Source of the DNA: Dyella nitratireducens
Lineage (GTDB): Bacteria > Pseudomonadota > Gammaproteobacteria > Xanthomonadales > Rhodanobacteraceae
DNA length: 64,000 nt
Reading direction: 5' to 3'
Assembly (NCBI RefSeq): GCF_014642835.1
Contig: NZ_BMJA01000001.1
Coordinates: 973,263-1,037,262, forward strand
Shown here: in pieces, positions 29,240-38,265 of the stretch
Numbering within the stretch: the stretch's first letter is position 1
How the letters are laid out: the number at the start of each line of letters is the position of its first letter
Position numbers and translations under genes: made by a program
Notes under the pieces: generated by a model
What the model was told of the DNA's origin: nothing
Database searches by the model: none
Seen by the model: only the letters and a program-made list of their open reading frames with translations

Positions 29240-30526
29240 TCAACGCTCGAAGACGATGCTGGCAATCGCCCCGTTGGCATCTGTGCGCGGCTTCATGGAG
29301 ACATCCCAGCCGTAGAGTTCGCACAGGCGTCGCACAATCGCCAATCCCAGGCCGGCGCCACTGCCACCCGCACCTTCACCACGCACGCCACGCTGGAACA
29401 GACGCTCCGCGTCTTCGGGTTTGATGCCGGGGCCGGTGTCGATGATGTCGATGCGGCCTTTTCCGACCTCCACCGTGACACGGCCTTCCAGCGTGTATTT
29501 GATGGCGTTGCCGATCAGATTGGTGAGTGCTACCGATAGCACGGAAGCGGGTGCATTGACGGTCACCGAATCGTTCTGCAGCAGCTCGACTTCGATCGGC
29601 TTGTCCCGAATTTGCGGACGCTGGCTGTCGATGACGTCGGTAGCCACTTTCGCGATGTCGGTGATTTCGCCCCGCGTAGGTCCGCGGCGTTCGGCGCGCG
29701 ACAGCAGCAAAAGCGCTTCGATCAGCTCGGTCGCCTGACGTGATGCTCGCTCGATGCGCTTCAAGCGTTCGCGCAGTTTGTCGGTGAGATCAGGCGAACC
29801 TTGCAGCAGTTCGGTGGTGCTGGAAATCACGGCCAGCGGCGTGCGCAACTCGTGGCTGACATCGGAATTGAATTCGCGGTCGCGCTCGACCATCGCCGTG
29901 AGGCGCGTGGAGTATTCATCGAGCGCCTGCGCAAGCTCACCCACTTCGTCATCGGCAAAATGGGGTGCCAGCAGTTCGGCACGCCCCGCCTTGCGAAAGT
30001 CACGCAGACGATGCGCCAGCTCGGTAACCGGCTTGAGTACTTTGCGCGACAGCCACATGCCGATCGCCAGCGACAGCAGGCTGAACAAAATGACGGAAGC
30101 GATCAGCGATGTGATGAGCTGGCGCTTGCCTAGGTCCTCACGACTGATGTCATAACTGATGAAACCGATCAGACCATATTTGCGCGCGACCGCAAGCTTG
30201 TAATGTCTGGGGTGGCCGTCCTTGTCCACGTCGTGCATGTCGTACACGCCAGTTGCAAGGTTCTGCCAGCCGAGCGGTGCCTTGTAGATGGTACGGTCGC
30301 TCCACATCCAGGCGTCGATTAGGCGCGATCCCACCGGCTGACCGGGATTGCTATGCGCATTTTCGACCGCCTGATCGACATCGCTTTGCAGACTCGCATT
30401 GACCAGCTGATTCTCGACCTTGGCGCGCACATACAACGACGCAGCCGCGAACAACGCGCTGAGGCCAAAACCAAACAGCGCGAATGAGATCAGCAGTCGA
30501 AATCGCAGCTTACGCCTGGACTGCAT
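29240..30526 (-). CDS. Sensor histidine kinase (OmpR-system partner)
   Basis: 428 residues: first membrane helix about 10-32, periplasmic sensor about 33-135, second helix about 137-158, HAMP, HisKA with His225 (SDVSHELRTP), and a HATPase domain with DTGPGIK and the GSGAGLGLAI box. Gene start overlaps the response regulator 3' end by 17 bases, so they form an operon. The sensor region is not recognised, so the signal is unknown; overall layout is PhoQ/QseC-like. Confidence 0.9.
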   Translation of the reverse strand: MQSRRKLRFRLLISFALFGFGLSALFAAASLYVRAKVENQLVNASLQSDVDQAVENAHSNPGQPVGSRLIDAWMWSDRTIYKAPLGWQNLATGVYDMHDVDKDGHPRHYKLAVARKYGLIGFISYDISREDLGKRQLITSLIASVILFSLLSLAIGMWLSRKVLKPVTELAHRLRDFRKAGRAELLAPHFADDEVGELAQALDEYSTRLTAMVERDREFNSDVSHELRTPLAVISSTTELLQGSPDLTDKLRERLKRIERASRQATELIEALLLLSRAERRGPTRGEITDIAKVATDVIDSQRPQIRDKPIEVELLQNDSVTVNAPASVLSVALTNLIGNAIKYTLEGRVTVEVGKGRIDIIDTGPGIKPEDAERLFQRGVRGEGAGGSGAGLGLAIVRRLCELYGWDVSMKPRTDANGAIASIVFER

Positions 30527-31196
30527 CCGGATCGACCATGCGGTAACCGATGCCGTGTCGTGTATGGATCAACGCCTTTTCGAACGGCTTGTCGATCGCG
30601 GCGCGCAACCCGTGGATGTGTACACGCAGACTGTCGCTGTCGGGCAGTTCCTCGCCCCACACCTTCTGCTCCAGGTCCTGGCGCGTGACCACGGAGGGGC
30701 TGGCCTCCATCAACGCCTGTAGAAGCTTCAGGCCGATCGGGTTGAGCTGGATGGACTTGCCGTCGCGGGTCACCGTGAGGGTGTCCAGGTTGTAGGTCAG
30801 GTCGGCCACCTTCAGCACCCGGCTCTGTGGACCTTTGCCACGGCGCGCCAGCACTTCCAGGCGCGCGGCCAGTTCCTGCAGGGCGAAGGGCTTGGTCATG
30901 TAATCGTCCGCGCCGGACTCGAAGCCGGTGAGCTTCTGTTCGAGCGCATCGCGGGCGGTCAGCATCAGTACCGGCGTTTGCTTATGGGCTTCATGGCGAA
31001 GCTTGCGGGCCACGTCCAGGCCATCCATGCCCGGCAGGGTCAGGTCGAGCACGATGACGTCGAAGTCATGCACCACGGCCAGATGCAGACCGGTGACGCC
31101 ATCTCCGGCGAAATCCACGACGTGGCCACGATCTTCCAGATAATCGCCAATGTTGGTGGCGATATCGCTGTTATCTTCAATCACTAGAACGCGCAT
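30510..31196 (-). CDS. OmpR-family response regulator
   Basis: 228 residues: receiver domain with acidic pocket (VIEDN), phospho-acceptor Asp51 (IVLDLTLPGMDG), Thr and Lys of the switch (MLTARD, TKPF), and a C-terminal winged-helix DNA-binding domain ending in RHGIGYRM. Intact, unlike the receiver of the hybrid kinase. First gene of the two-component operon. Confidence 0.93.
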   Translation of the reverse strand: MRVLVIEDNSDIATNIGDYLEDRGHVVDFAGDGVTGLHLAVVHDFDVIVLDLTLPGMDGLDVARKLRHEAHKQTPVLMLTARDALEQKLTGFESGADDYMTKPFALQELAARLEVLARRGKGPQSRVLKVADLTYNLDTLTVTRDGKSIQLNPIGLKLLQALMEASPSVVTRQDLEQKVWGEELPDSDSLRVHIHGLRAAIDKPFEKALIHTRHGIGYRMVDPDAVQA

Positions 31197-31530
31197 GCGT
31201 TTCTCCGCTACGCAACCGGCGCACCGGCCGGGACGTCTCCAAGCTTAACGAGTGCGCGGCGCAAATGTTAAGCGCCATGCTGAACGCCAGCATTCGGAAG
31301 GGGCATCGGACAAAGAAAAAGCCCGGATACCGCGACCGTGCGTCGCTGCACCCGGGCTGAAGCTACTGCCCCGATACCGTCGTCTGCTGTCGCCCTTGCG
31401 ATTGAAGTAGCGAGCAAACAAACAGTGAGACCTTTATAGGGGTCAGGCAGTTACGTGGCAGTTAACCCGCACTCACTGCTTGGTTAATGGGGCAACATCC
31501 TTGGGATTTGTGTTGTCGGCGTGAAAACAG
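31197..31530. other. Intergenic region upstream of the two-component operon
   Basis: 334 bases without a gene. It contains the promoter region for the response regulator (minus strand) and the rimK terminator at about 31316-31358. Nothing else was recognised. Confidence 0.5.
31316..31358 (-). terminator. Terminator of the rimB-rimK operon
   Basis: Read on the minus strand: AGCCCGG ... CCGGGCT stem (31352-31358 with 31320-31326) with a structured loop, followed by a T run (complement of A at 31316-31320). Confidence 0.65.
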
Positions 31531-32424
31531 CTAAGCACGCTTCGGCGTCTTGCCAACGTGCCGCTCCAGATGACGAATGATGTGTTCGGCCACATTCACG
31601 CCCGATGCCGCTTCGATGCCTTCCAGTCCCGGCGATGCGTTGACCTCCAGCAGCAGCGGACCGCGCTTGGAGCGCAGCAGGTCGACGCCGGCGATGCCCA
31701 AACCCAGGGCCTCGGCGGCATCCACCGCAATGCGCTTTTCTGCAGTGGTCAACTTGGCGGCTACGGCAGTGCCTCCACGGTGCAGGTTGGCGCGGAATTC
31801 ACCGGCCACCGCTTCGCGCTGCATCGCCGCAACCACCTGCCCACCGACCACGAAGCAGCGCAGATCGCTGCCCTTGGCTTCGGCGATGAACTCCTGCACC
31901 AGGAAGTTGGCGTACAGGCCACGGAAGGCCTCCACCACGCTTTGCGAGGCGCTGCGTTTTTCCGCCAGCACCACGCCGGTACCCTGGCTGCCTTCGTTGA
32001 GCTTGATCACGTGCGGCGGATCACCCAGCATGTCCAGCACGTCGGTGGTGTCGTCCGGGTTGTCTCCAAAGACCGTGACCGGCATGTCCAGACCTTTTGC
32101 GGCAAGAATCTGCAGACAGCGCAGTTTGTCACGTGCGCGCAGCACGGCGTCGGACGAATTGGGGGTGTACACGCCCATCATCTCAAGTTGGCGCAGCACC
32201 GCCGTACCGTAAAACGTGCTCGACGTGCCAATGCGTGGAATCGCTGCATCGATGTCGTGCAACGCCTTGCCCTTGTAGCGGATCTCCACCTCACCTGGCG
32301 AGATGCGCACATAGCACCGCAGCGGATCGAGCACGCGCACGACATGGCCGCGCTCGCGCGCCACCTCGACCAGACGCTGGGTGGAATACAGCCGCGCATT
32401 GCGCGAGAGGACAGCGATTTTCAT
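31531..32424 (-). CDS. rimK: Ribosomal protein S6 glutamate ligase RimK
   Basis: 297-residue ATP-grasp ligase, normal length for RimK, which adds glutamate to the C-terminus of ribosomal protein S6. The ATP-grasp pattern is visible: [35 protein letters not shown] and the metal-binding [15 protein letters not shown]. Its ATG overlaps the stop of the retropepsin-like gene by 4 bases. Confidence 0.92.
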   Translation of the reverse strand: MKIAVLSRNARLYSTQRLVEVARERGHVVRVLDPLRCYVRISPGEVEIRYKGKALHDIDAAIPRIGTSSTFYGTAVLRQLEMMGVYTPNSSDAVLRARDKLRCLQILAAKGLDMPVTVFGDNPDDTTDVLDMLGDPPHVIKLNEGSQGTGVVLAEKRSASQSVVEAFRGLYANFLVQEFIAEAKGSDLRCFVVGGQVVAAMQREAVAGEFRANLHRGGTAVAAKLTTAEKRIAVDAAEALGLGIAGVDLLRSKRGPLLLEVNASPGLEGIEAASGVNVAEHIIRHLERHVGKTPKRA

Positions 32425-32873
32425 GGCTTTTGCACCATAGTATGCGCGGGCTTGGGCAGGGTGTAGGAGAGTGCAGGGTCGACCTTGAAGCGCCCGACCA
32501 GGGCGGTGCGCCCCAATAGCATAGGAAACAGCATGTGCCGTCGATCCGTCAGATTTATGTCAACCTCGAAACGCTGGCCAGCCAGCATCACTTCGGTACG
32601 AATGAACCAACGCTCACTGCGCCCCCCGCCGGTGTCGACCACCACACGCCGATCGCAGGCTGGCGCCTCGCATTGCACCTGGCGTGCCGATCGACGGCCA
32701 AGCCCCACCATGAAGCGCAGCCATGTCTGCTCATCACGCGTAAAGGTTTCCAGTTCGTCCACGTGAAGCGAACTACTGCGCGCACCGGTATCCAGTTTGA
32801 CCTTGAGCGAAGCGATGCCGAACTGCGGCAATGCCAAGCGTTCCCGCCAACCGAGGGTAATCACATCCGCCAT
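32421..32873 (-). CDS. rimB: RimB-like retropepsin-type protease
   Basis: 150-residue protein of the family once called ATP-dependent zinc protease (RimB in Pseudomonas rimABK). The aspartic-protease-like signature [12 protein letters not shown] (about residues 26-37) is followed by a retropepsin-type strand pattern and [12 protein letters not shown]. RimB is described as a protease acting on the same S6 modification system. Directly upstream of, and coupled to, rimK. Confidence 0.85.
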   Translation of the reverse strand: MADVITLGWRERLALPQFGIASLKVKLDTGARSSSLHVDELETFTRDEQTWLRFMVGLGRRSARQVQCEAPACDRRVVVDTGGGRSERWFIRTEVMLAGQRFEVDINLTDRRHMLFPMLLGRTALVGRFKVDPALSYTLPKPAHTMVQKP

Positions 32874-33261
32874 GTCAGCTCACGCTGTCGGGTTGGGAAA
32901 TCTCAGTGGGGACCGGAGAGGGATGCTTGGAGCGGGTGAAGGGAACAATAAGTGCACCTTAACTCGTTGATTAAAAACCATCTCTAAGCGAAGACTTGCC
33001 AGAAATGGCTCTCCAAGAGAGCGTCGATTATCACACATATTATTGATACTCATCACCCGCATTGACAATGAAGATGCTCGCCATGCGCCGCCGTCACCAT
33101 CCGACGGCCTGCTTGTCACGGCTGCGCTGCAAAGCCGCCGGCCTGATTGCACTTGCGGAACTCGGCCTAATCACGCTCAGGAACGGAATGCCTGAACTTC
33201 GTCGGACTTGAAGTGCTCTTAATCAAGAGTGTCCCGATCAGCCCACGGAGGCGGCGCGTCG
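32874..33261. other. Intergenic region between rimB and the GH5 gene
   Basis: 388 bases between divergent genes. It should hold both promoters. I see no repeat, RNA gene or operator that I can support. Confidence 0.4.
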
Positions 33262-34452
33262 ATGAAATCCACACACAACTCCCTACTCTACCTAGCTATG
33301 GCAACCTTGATGACGGGTCCTGCCGCCGCAGCCGATCTCATCAATTTCTGGAACAACCCGCAGAAAGGCGGAAACAGTTTCAACGGAGCACCACCGGACC
33401 AGGCTTATTTCAATGCGCTTGCGGAAACCGGTGCGACCTGGGTGCGCCTGACCTTCAGCAAATGGGAAGGAGAGGGGCGCGATTTTCTTGTTGGTGACGC
33501 CGATCATTATGATGGACTGAAGACTGCGGATCTCGCGGTCCTGCGCAAGACGCTTGACGCGGCACAGACGGCTGGCCTCAAGGTCGCCATCGTTCCTTTG
33601 GTACTGCCAGGAGCGCGTTGGACGCAGCAAAACCAGGGCAAATTTGACGATCGCCTGTGGACCGATCCCGCCTTTGCCAACCAGGCAGTGCGCTTCTGGA
33701 GAGATCTTGCCGCTGCGCTGAAAGACCACCCGGCAGTGGCGGCCTATAACCTCATCAACGAACCTGCGCCTGAAAAAAACACTGACCTTCCCGAAACCGC
33801 ATCCATGCACGATCTCGAAGCCTGGCAGAAAGAACAAGCAGGGGGACCTCACGATCTATTGACGCTCTACGAAAGAATGATCGAGGCCATTCGTGCCGTC
33901 GATAAGCTCACACCCATCATGGTCGATAGCGGATTCCACGCCGGCTCACGCTCGCTCGCGGCATGGCCCCGAACACTGGACGACGACAAGCTGCTCTATG
34001 CCTTTCACATGTATGAGCCCTATGAGGCAACCAGTTCGCCGAACATGAGGCGCGAGAAGCCCTTGCGCTACCCAGGCACGACAACCGACTACGCCGACGG
34101 CACCTGGATATGGAACCGCAAGGGCGTCGCCAAGTATGTCGACCTGGCATTCGATTGGGCAAAGAAACATGAGATCAAACCCAATCGCGTGGTGGTCGGC
34201 GAATTTGGCTGCATGCGTCGCTGGACGGATTGCGGCCCTTATCTTGTCGATGTGATCGACGCCATCGATGCCCGTGGCGGCCACTGGGCTTTCTATGCTT
34301 TCCGCGAAGATATATGGGATGGCATGGATTACGAACTACCATTCAGCCTTAAACCAGGTCGGTTCTACCAATTCACGGAACAAGGCAAGAGCGAGGAGCT
34401 GCCACGAAACGGAGTACTGATGCAGCTGCTAAAAACTCGCATGCGCCGCTAG
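33262..34452 (+). CDS. Secreted glycoside hydrolase family 5 (cellulase-like)
   Basis: 396-residue protein with a signal peptide (about residues 1-24, ending AAAAD) and a GH5 TIM barrel. The acid/base Glu167 is in the NLINEPAPE motif and the nucleophile Glu314 in VVVGEFGC; HMYEPYEAT is the expected His/Tyr strand. This group cuts beta-1,4-glucans or related glycans; the exact substrate is not determined. The ATG at 33262 follows GGAGG by 10 bases; a GTG 11 codons earlier is in frame but would lengthen the signal n-region. Stands alone. Confidence 0.88.
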   Translation: MKSTHNSLLYLAMATLMTGPAAAADLINFWNNPQKGGNSFNGAPPDQAYFNALAETGATWVRLTFSKWEGEGRDFLVGDADHYDGLKTADLAVLRKTLDAAQTAGLKVAIVPLVLPGARWTQQNQGKFDDRLWTDPAFANQAVRFWRDLAAALKDHPAVAAYNLINEPAPEKNTDLPETASMHDLEAWQKEQAGGPHDLLTLYERMIEAIRAVDKLTPIMVDSGFHAGSRSLAAWPRTLDDDKLLYAFHMYEPYEATSSPNMRREKPLRYPGTTTDYADGTWIWNRKGVAKYVDLAFDWAKKHEIKPNRVVVGEFGCMRRWTDCGPYLVDVIDAIDARGGHWAFYAFREDIWDGMDYELPFSLKPGRFYQFTEQGKSEELPRNGVLMQLLKTRMRR

Positions 34453-34487
34453 GGGTGCTTGTGCTGGCGTCAGATCCACATTTTCCC

Positions 34488-34670
34488 TTACCCCGGTTCG
34501 CGCGTGAGCTGCCACAAGGCGCGCATGAAGAGCTTGGGTTTCACCGGACCGCAGACCTCCAACATCTCAGTGATGTTCAAGGTAGCGTTCGTAGCACCGA
34601 TTTTCTGACCTACCCATAATCCACGCTGTGCGATGGTCAGGGGTAGCGACATAGGCTGTTCGTAACTCAC
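34488..34670 (-). pseudogene. Relic of a non-ribosomal peptide synthetase condensation domain
   Basis: The 60-codon frame reads as the first 50 residues of an NRPS condensation domain: LPLTIAQRGLWVGQKI followed by NITEMLEVCGPVKPKLFMRA, which matches the family start (LPLT-AQ-G-W--Q---, -N--E---I-GP-d--lf--Al). It then hits a stop after TREPG, where functional domains continue for about 400 residues. No other NRPS part is in the window, so this is a leftover of a lost biosynthetic gene. Confidence 0.65.
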
Positions 34671-34833
34671 TCAGCATATCCTTGCGAAGGCATGCACCTC
34701 GGTCATGGCTGTGCGCAAATGTCTTTGCCATGACCAGCCGCATTGTGGTGAACATGTCTATATGTCATGCGGTATTCTTATCTAGAATCAGGTGTCTTGA
34801 CGGGCGTGAAGTGGGAATCTCACGCAGAGCCTG

Positions 34834-34908
34834 CGTAGGTTGGGGTGCGAACCCCAACATGGCATGGCGATAAGCATGGCGATGTTGGGGTTCGCACTCC
34901 AACCTGCG
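34834..34908. repeat. REP palindrome, GGGGTGCGAACCCC type
   Basis: Arms CGTAGGTTGGGGTGCGAACC and GGGGTTCGCACTCCAACCTG, in a 570-base stretch that otherwise holds only the NRPS relic (34453-35025). Confidence 0.85.
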
Positions 34909-35025
34909 AACACAAGGCAAGATCAAGCGTTACCACAAACCGGACATCTTCTCTTAACCCGCTGTAGTGAACAGCCTGGCTAAGGTCCGGCACCCATCAG
35001 ATGAAGCAATATCCGATGATACGGC

Positions 35026-35625
35026 CTAATCGCGCTGCTGCTCGGGTGTGGAATGAGTCTTCCATGTAATCGGACGCGGGTCGGCAACCGTGTTTTTTTC
35101 CTGAGAGAAGTCGCCATATTGCGGCGCTATATCCGGATCATCTTCCCAGCTGGCCTGCTGCGTGAACTTGCCTGTCTTCCGATTGAACTTCAGATAATGG
35201 TGGGCGGTTTTGCCGCCCCAGTCGGATGAAGGAAGCGATATGTAATGAACCGAATACTCTTCATCATTCACATGGCCACGCACGACATACACACCGTAGT
35301 GCTCCTCCCCTTGCGAAATGATCTTGTACATGCCGTTGTCATAATAAAACAACGTCGCATCAGGAAAGGGCTTCTTTTCATACATTTTTCTGTAGAAAAG
35401 CTTCTGCTGGATCGTAGGCTTGCCCAACTGGACACTGATTGACGCTTGTTCAGTGGTGTCATTTCCAACAGGCGAAAGAGGCATGGCGGCCAACATCAAG
35501 AAGGAGATAAACATATTTTTCTCGTTACGGTAGCGATTTTTCTGGAAGCGACGCCCATCTTTGACAAAAAATGGACGCACACCAGCGTAAGCACGCTTGA
35601 ACTTCGCGTCAAAGGGGAACGCCAT
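35026..35625 (-). CDS. Hypothetical protein, possibly exported
   Basis: 199-200 residues, no family recognised. A hydrophobic segment (MFISFLMLAAMPLSPVG, about residues 38-54) is preceded by a basic region, so it is either an exported protein with a long n-region or one that starts at the internal ATG (35514). The mature part is hydrophilic with many Tyr, Lys and Asp (for example DATLFYYDNGMYKIISQGEEHYG). The ATG at 35625 overlaps the stop of a small upstream ORF (TGATG), which favours the longer form. Confidence 0.5.
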   Translation of the reverse strand: MAFPFDAKFKRAYAGVRPFFVKDGRRFQKNRYRNEKNMFISFLMLAAMPLSPVGNDTTEQASISVQLGKPTIQQKLFYRKMYEKKPFPDATLFYYDNGMYKIISQGEEHYGVYVVRGHVNDEEYSVHYISLPSSDWGGKTAHHYLKFNRKTGKFTQQASWEDDPDIAPQYGDFSQEKNTVADPRPITWKTHSTPEQQRD

Positions 35626-35711
35626 CAAATAGCAAAACCAAGGCCGTTTCTACCGTAATCTTCTCGATCTTTATCGTAAGCGTAAGCTGACATTTCTTGC
35701 TTGCATCGCAT
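35625..35711 (-). CDS. Possible 28-codon leader ORF
   Basis: Reads MRCKQEMSAYAYDKD, continues with charged residues and ends GLGFAI. It has a good ribosome site (AGGAG at 35721-35725, 9 bases before the ATG), and its TGA overlaps the ATG of the next gene. Could be a leader peptide, a coupled small protein, or the 5' remnant of a frame-shifted gene. Too short to identify. Confidence 0.35.
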   Translation of the reverse strand: MRCKQEMSAYAYDKDREDYGRNGLGFAI

Positions 35712-35966
35712 CCCTGACTTCTCCTGCATATAGCCGCATAAAAGTGCACATCAATTGCGTGCTATTCAAGCGCATATAGGGTTGACAGTTGATATGACTC
35801 TACTACCAACATACTCGTCGACTTTGCAACACCTGTCAGGCAAATCCCGTGCTGCCTATCCCTCTACAACACTATGGCGAAAATTTCTGCCATACATATG
35901 TATCGCATACGCCAGGTCGCATTGATCGATAGTTCGCGCAGGGCACACGGAAGTTCCTAGGGTATG

Positions 35967-36016
35967 AAAAAAGCCGGGACCCATGGCGCTAGCCACTTCT
36001 TGCAAGCGCCATGGGT
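35967..36016 (-). terminator. Rho-independent terminator, minus strand
   Basis: A perfect 12-bp stem (35979-35990 with 36005-36016, arms ACCCATGGCGCT/AGCGCCATGGGT); read on the minus strand it is followed six bases later by six T (complement of 35967-35972). It marks the end of a minus-strand transcript from the 36-38 kb segment. Confidence 0.7.
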
Positions 36017-36224
36017 CTTGGCACTCGCCCCGACTCCTTCAATCGCGTCACCTGATTCATGTCTCTTGCCCGCGGATGCACGCCAGCATTTCGTCCGCAG
36101 TGGGTGCACCGTTAAACGGACATCATCAGACCACCAAGCCTGGCATAACCATTCGCGGCCTAAACCTTCATCGGCCATACCCAGCAAAGTGGCCATATCT
36201 TCTGTTGTCACGAGCCGGTCCATG

Positions 36225-36671
36225 TCACGCAGTGACATCACTGCCACCAGGCAGCACATAACGGAGGTTGCCGTCCCGGTCGTAGCACGGCAAGGGCAAT
36301 TGATCTGTGTCGCGGCGATCAATCTCCACCCGCACAGGGCATTGCAACGTCCCATATGAACTGGACCTGCGCAGATGCGGTATCCAACCCTGCAGGGTGC
36401 GAGTGCCGAAGTGTTCCGTTTTAAGCATAACGATCATCCTTTTTTCGTTGAACTCAACAATGCCAGTCCTGGCAGCGAACATGTGGCCTGTATCAATCGG
36501 GCTGTAACCGCTTTCGCTGACGTACAACGTCGGTGCTACCTCCCACCGTGGCCTACGCAGGTTGCGCCTGGTCGTACATGACACGGGGTGTAGGTGTTGG
36601 ATCGTCACGCCCAGGTTGCCAGCCTCCGCACCACGACACTCAGGGTCCACCGCGGCCTCTCTCGGCAGCAC
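36225..36671 (-). CDS. Unrecognised ORF, possibly broken
   Basis: 148 codons with a protein-like reading (for example RMIVMLKTEHFGTRTLQGW and LPLPCYDRDGNLRYVLPGG). A second frame takes over at the stop with MSLRDMDRLVTTEDMATLLG (36239 downwards) and runs into the terminator hairpin near 36016. Either two small overlapping genes or a frameshifted one. No family recognised; coding status is uncertain. Confidence 0.3.
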   Translation of the reverse strand: MLPREAAVDPECRGAEAGNLGVTIQHLHPVSCTTRRNLRRPRWEVAPTLYVSESGYSPIDTGHMFAARTGIVEFNEKRMIVMLKTEHFGTRTLQGWIPHLRRSSSYGTLQCPVRVEIDRRDTDQLPLPCYDRDGNLRYVLPGGSDVTA

Positions 36672-36815
36672 ACCGACCTGCGCTGACCACCACGAACATG
36701 CGTACCCAGCCGCTATTGGCGCAGTTGGCGGAAATGAGTTTTCATCAATAGCAAGGCTTCATTGCAGACGATGCCCTACTGCATCTAATGCAGAAAACGC
36801 GAGGATGATGCATGC

Positions 36816-37970
36816 TCATTGATAACTGATCACAACCATAATATCGCTGGAGACTGCACCGGCCGTTGGCGTGCCGGTACGCCAGTAAGAAACACTTAGA
36901 GGAAGCGTGGCCGTGCCGCTGGACGCATCGACATCGATCGTGCGCTGATCCCAGCTGTCATTGGCGGGAAGGATGTGCCTTTGTCCATTGATGTTCCATG
37001 CCAATCCCACATCGATACCCTTCGCCCCATCTGCAGCCATGTTGGCAAAGCGATGGCCATCCGCTGACGATGGTGTTCCGCTAAATGTAAAACTGGCAAT
37101 CGATACACCCTGACAAACAGCGCTGATCAAGAAATCCTTATAGCCAAAACCTTCATGCGATGCTGGAACATTCTTGAGCTGAAACGTATCCAGCACGACC
37201 TTGGCAACGGTAATGTCAAGATTGCAAGTGGGATGGGAGACGACAATATCCAACCCACCCAATAGAAGCGTGCCAAGCAGCGTAAGGGAATTAAAAAGGG
37301 GTACGCTACCTTTGGCACTCGGAACGTAGGCTTCGGTCGCATAGTCACGCCCAACTAGAGCACCAGGAAACCTGCCCGTAGCAATGGGACCCGTCTTTAC
37401 AAGTTGCATGCTGGTATTAAGTGGCCCCAAGGCACTGTAGACCCCGAAAAATCCTTTGGCACCGCTACTCGGACTATCCGCTTGTGCCAATACAGGGCTT
37501 GTTTGCGCAGTTAAGGCTTGGCCATTCCAAAGAATAAGACGCACGCCAATGCCCGGATAGCCTGTCTCCCAGACGTCATTAAATCCGGACGCCAGCGATA
37601 GCGGTGTGGTCAGGGTAATGTTGCGGACCACGGGGTTGCCTATGGGAACGTTGCGGCAAATCATCCTGCTGCTCGTGCGGACGGTGAAGTTACGATCAAC
37701 AAGCTGCTCCCCCACCCCTAATGATGATGGAACCACCAGCGAACCTGCTCCGGGCGTAAACGTCGCGTCGGACGGCGTATAAGTGCAAGAAGCATTACCC
37801 CGGGCAGAAGCTTGATGTGAGGTCATCGCTATGACCAAAGCAAAGCACGGCTTCCACCCAATAGAAGATGTTCTTGCATACCCTTTGGAGCGCACGGAAA
37901 TTCGCGTACTTGTGACAAAGCTTTGCGCTCGAACGCGAGCTGCAAGGCCGTTTAATAATGTCGCCATCAT
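36816..37970 (-). CDS. Fimbrial tip adhesin-like protein (second copy)
   Basis: 384 residues, paralogue of the adhesin at 42840-43961: same long N-terminus ending in a hydrophobic segment with MAMTSH, then a lectin-like N-terminal half (GSLVVPSSL, SGFNDVWETGYPGIGVRL) and a C-terminal fimbrin domain (LDTFQLKNVPAS; SFTFSGTPSSADGHRF; ends in a beta strand, VVISYQ, for donor-strand exchange). It stands apart from the fimbrial operon. The ribosome site AGAGGA and the 70 bases upstream are a decayed copy of the usher 3' end. Confidence 0.82.
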   Translation of the reverse strand: MMATLLNGLAARVRAQSFVTSTRISVRSKGYARTSSIGWKPCFALVIAMTSHQASARGNASCTYTPSDATFTPGAGSLVVPSSLGVGEQLVDRNFTVRTSSRMICRNVPIGNPVVRNITLTTPLSLASGFNDVWETGYPGIGVRLILWNGQALTAQTSPVLAQADSPSSGAKGFFGVYSALGPLNTSMQLVKTGPIATGRFPGALVGRDYATEAYVPSAKGSVPLFNSLTLLGTLLLGGLDIVVSHPTCNLDITVAKVVLDTFQLKNVPASHEGFGYKDFLISAVCQGVSIASFTFSGTPSSADGHRFANMAADGAKGIDVGLAWNINGQRHILPANDSWDQRTIDVDASSGTATLPLSVSYWRTGTPTAGAVSSDIMVVISYQ

Positions 37971-38040
37971 GGATTCATTTCCTCTTGATCAGACAAGGCT
38001 GACAAAAGCGCATCATTTAGAAAGTCGATAGCTTCCAGGT
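37971..38040 (-). pseudogene. Decayed copy of the usher gene 3' end
   Basis: Read on the minus strand, this stretch aligns with the last 70-75 bases of the intact usher gene (43958-44035): both share TGGAAGC, a CTTTC/AAA/GATG block and the terminal GATCAAGAGGAA before the adhesin ATG. The reading frame has a stop after six codons, so only the ribosome site remains useful. Confidence 0.7.
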
Positions 38041-38140
38041 AATAGATAACGATAAGGGAGGCATGGCCAGCCGTGCTCAATGCATGAATCGCATCGAACG
38101 AACGCCGGTGCTGCTTGCCTTGCGGTGGCAAGTCTGATCA

Positions 38141-38262
38141 GCGCGCACCGCGGTTTGCACCGATGGCGAAGGCATACTGGTGGTATGTCTAGACCGCAGG
38201 GCGAAGTGAGGCGCGCATACAGTGTGGCGGCGGATGCGTGGAATGGATCAGAGCATGCCTAG
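38141..38262. mobile_element. Truncated relative of the 292-bp palindromic element
   Basis: Matches the inner module and right end of the element at 3673-3964: CGGTTTGCACCGATGGCGAA, GAGGCGCGCATACAGTGTGG and a terminal GGATCAGAGCATGCCTAG. The left terminal repeat and the second inner palindrome are missing. It lies directly behind the autotransporter adhesin gene. Confidence 0.7.
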
Positions 38263-38265
38263 TGG

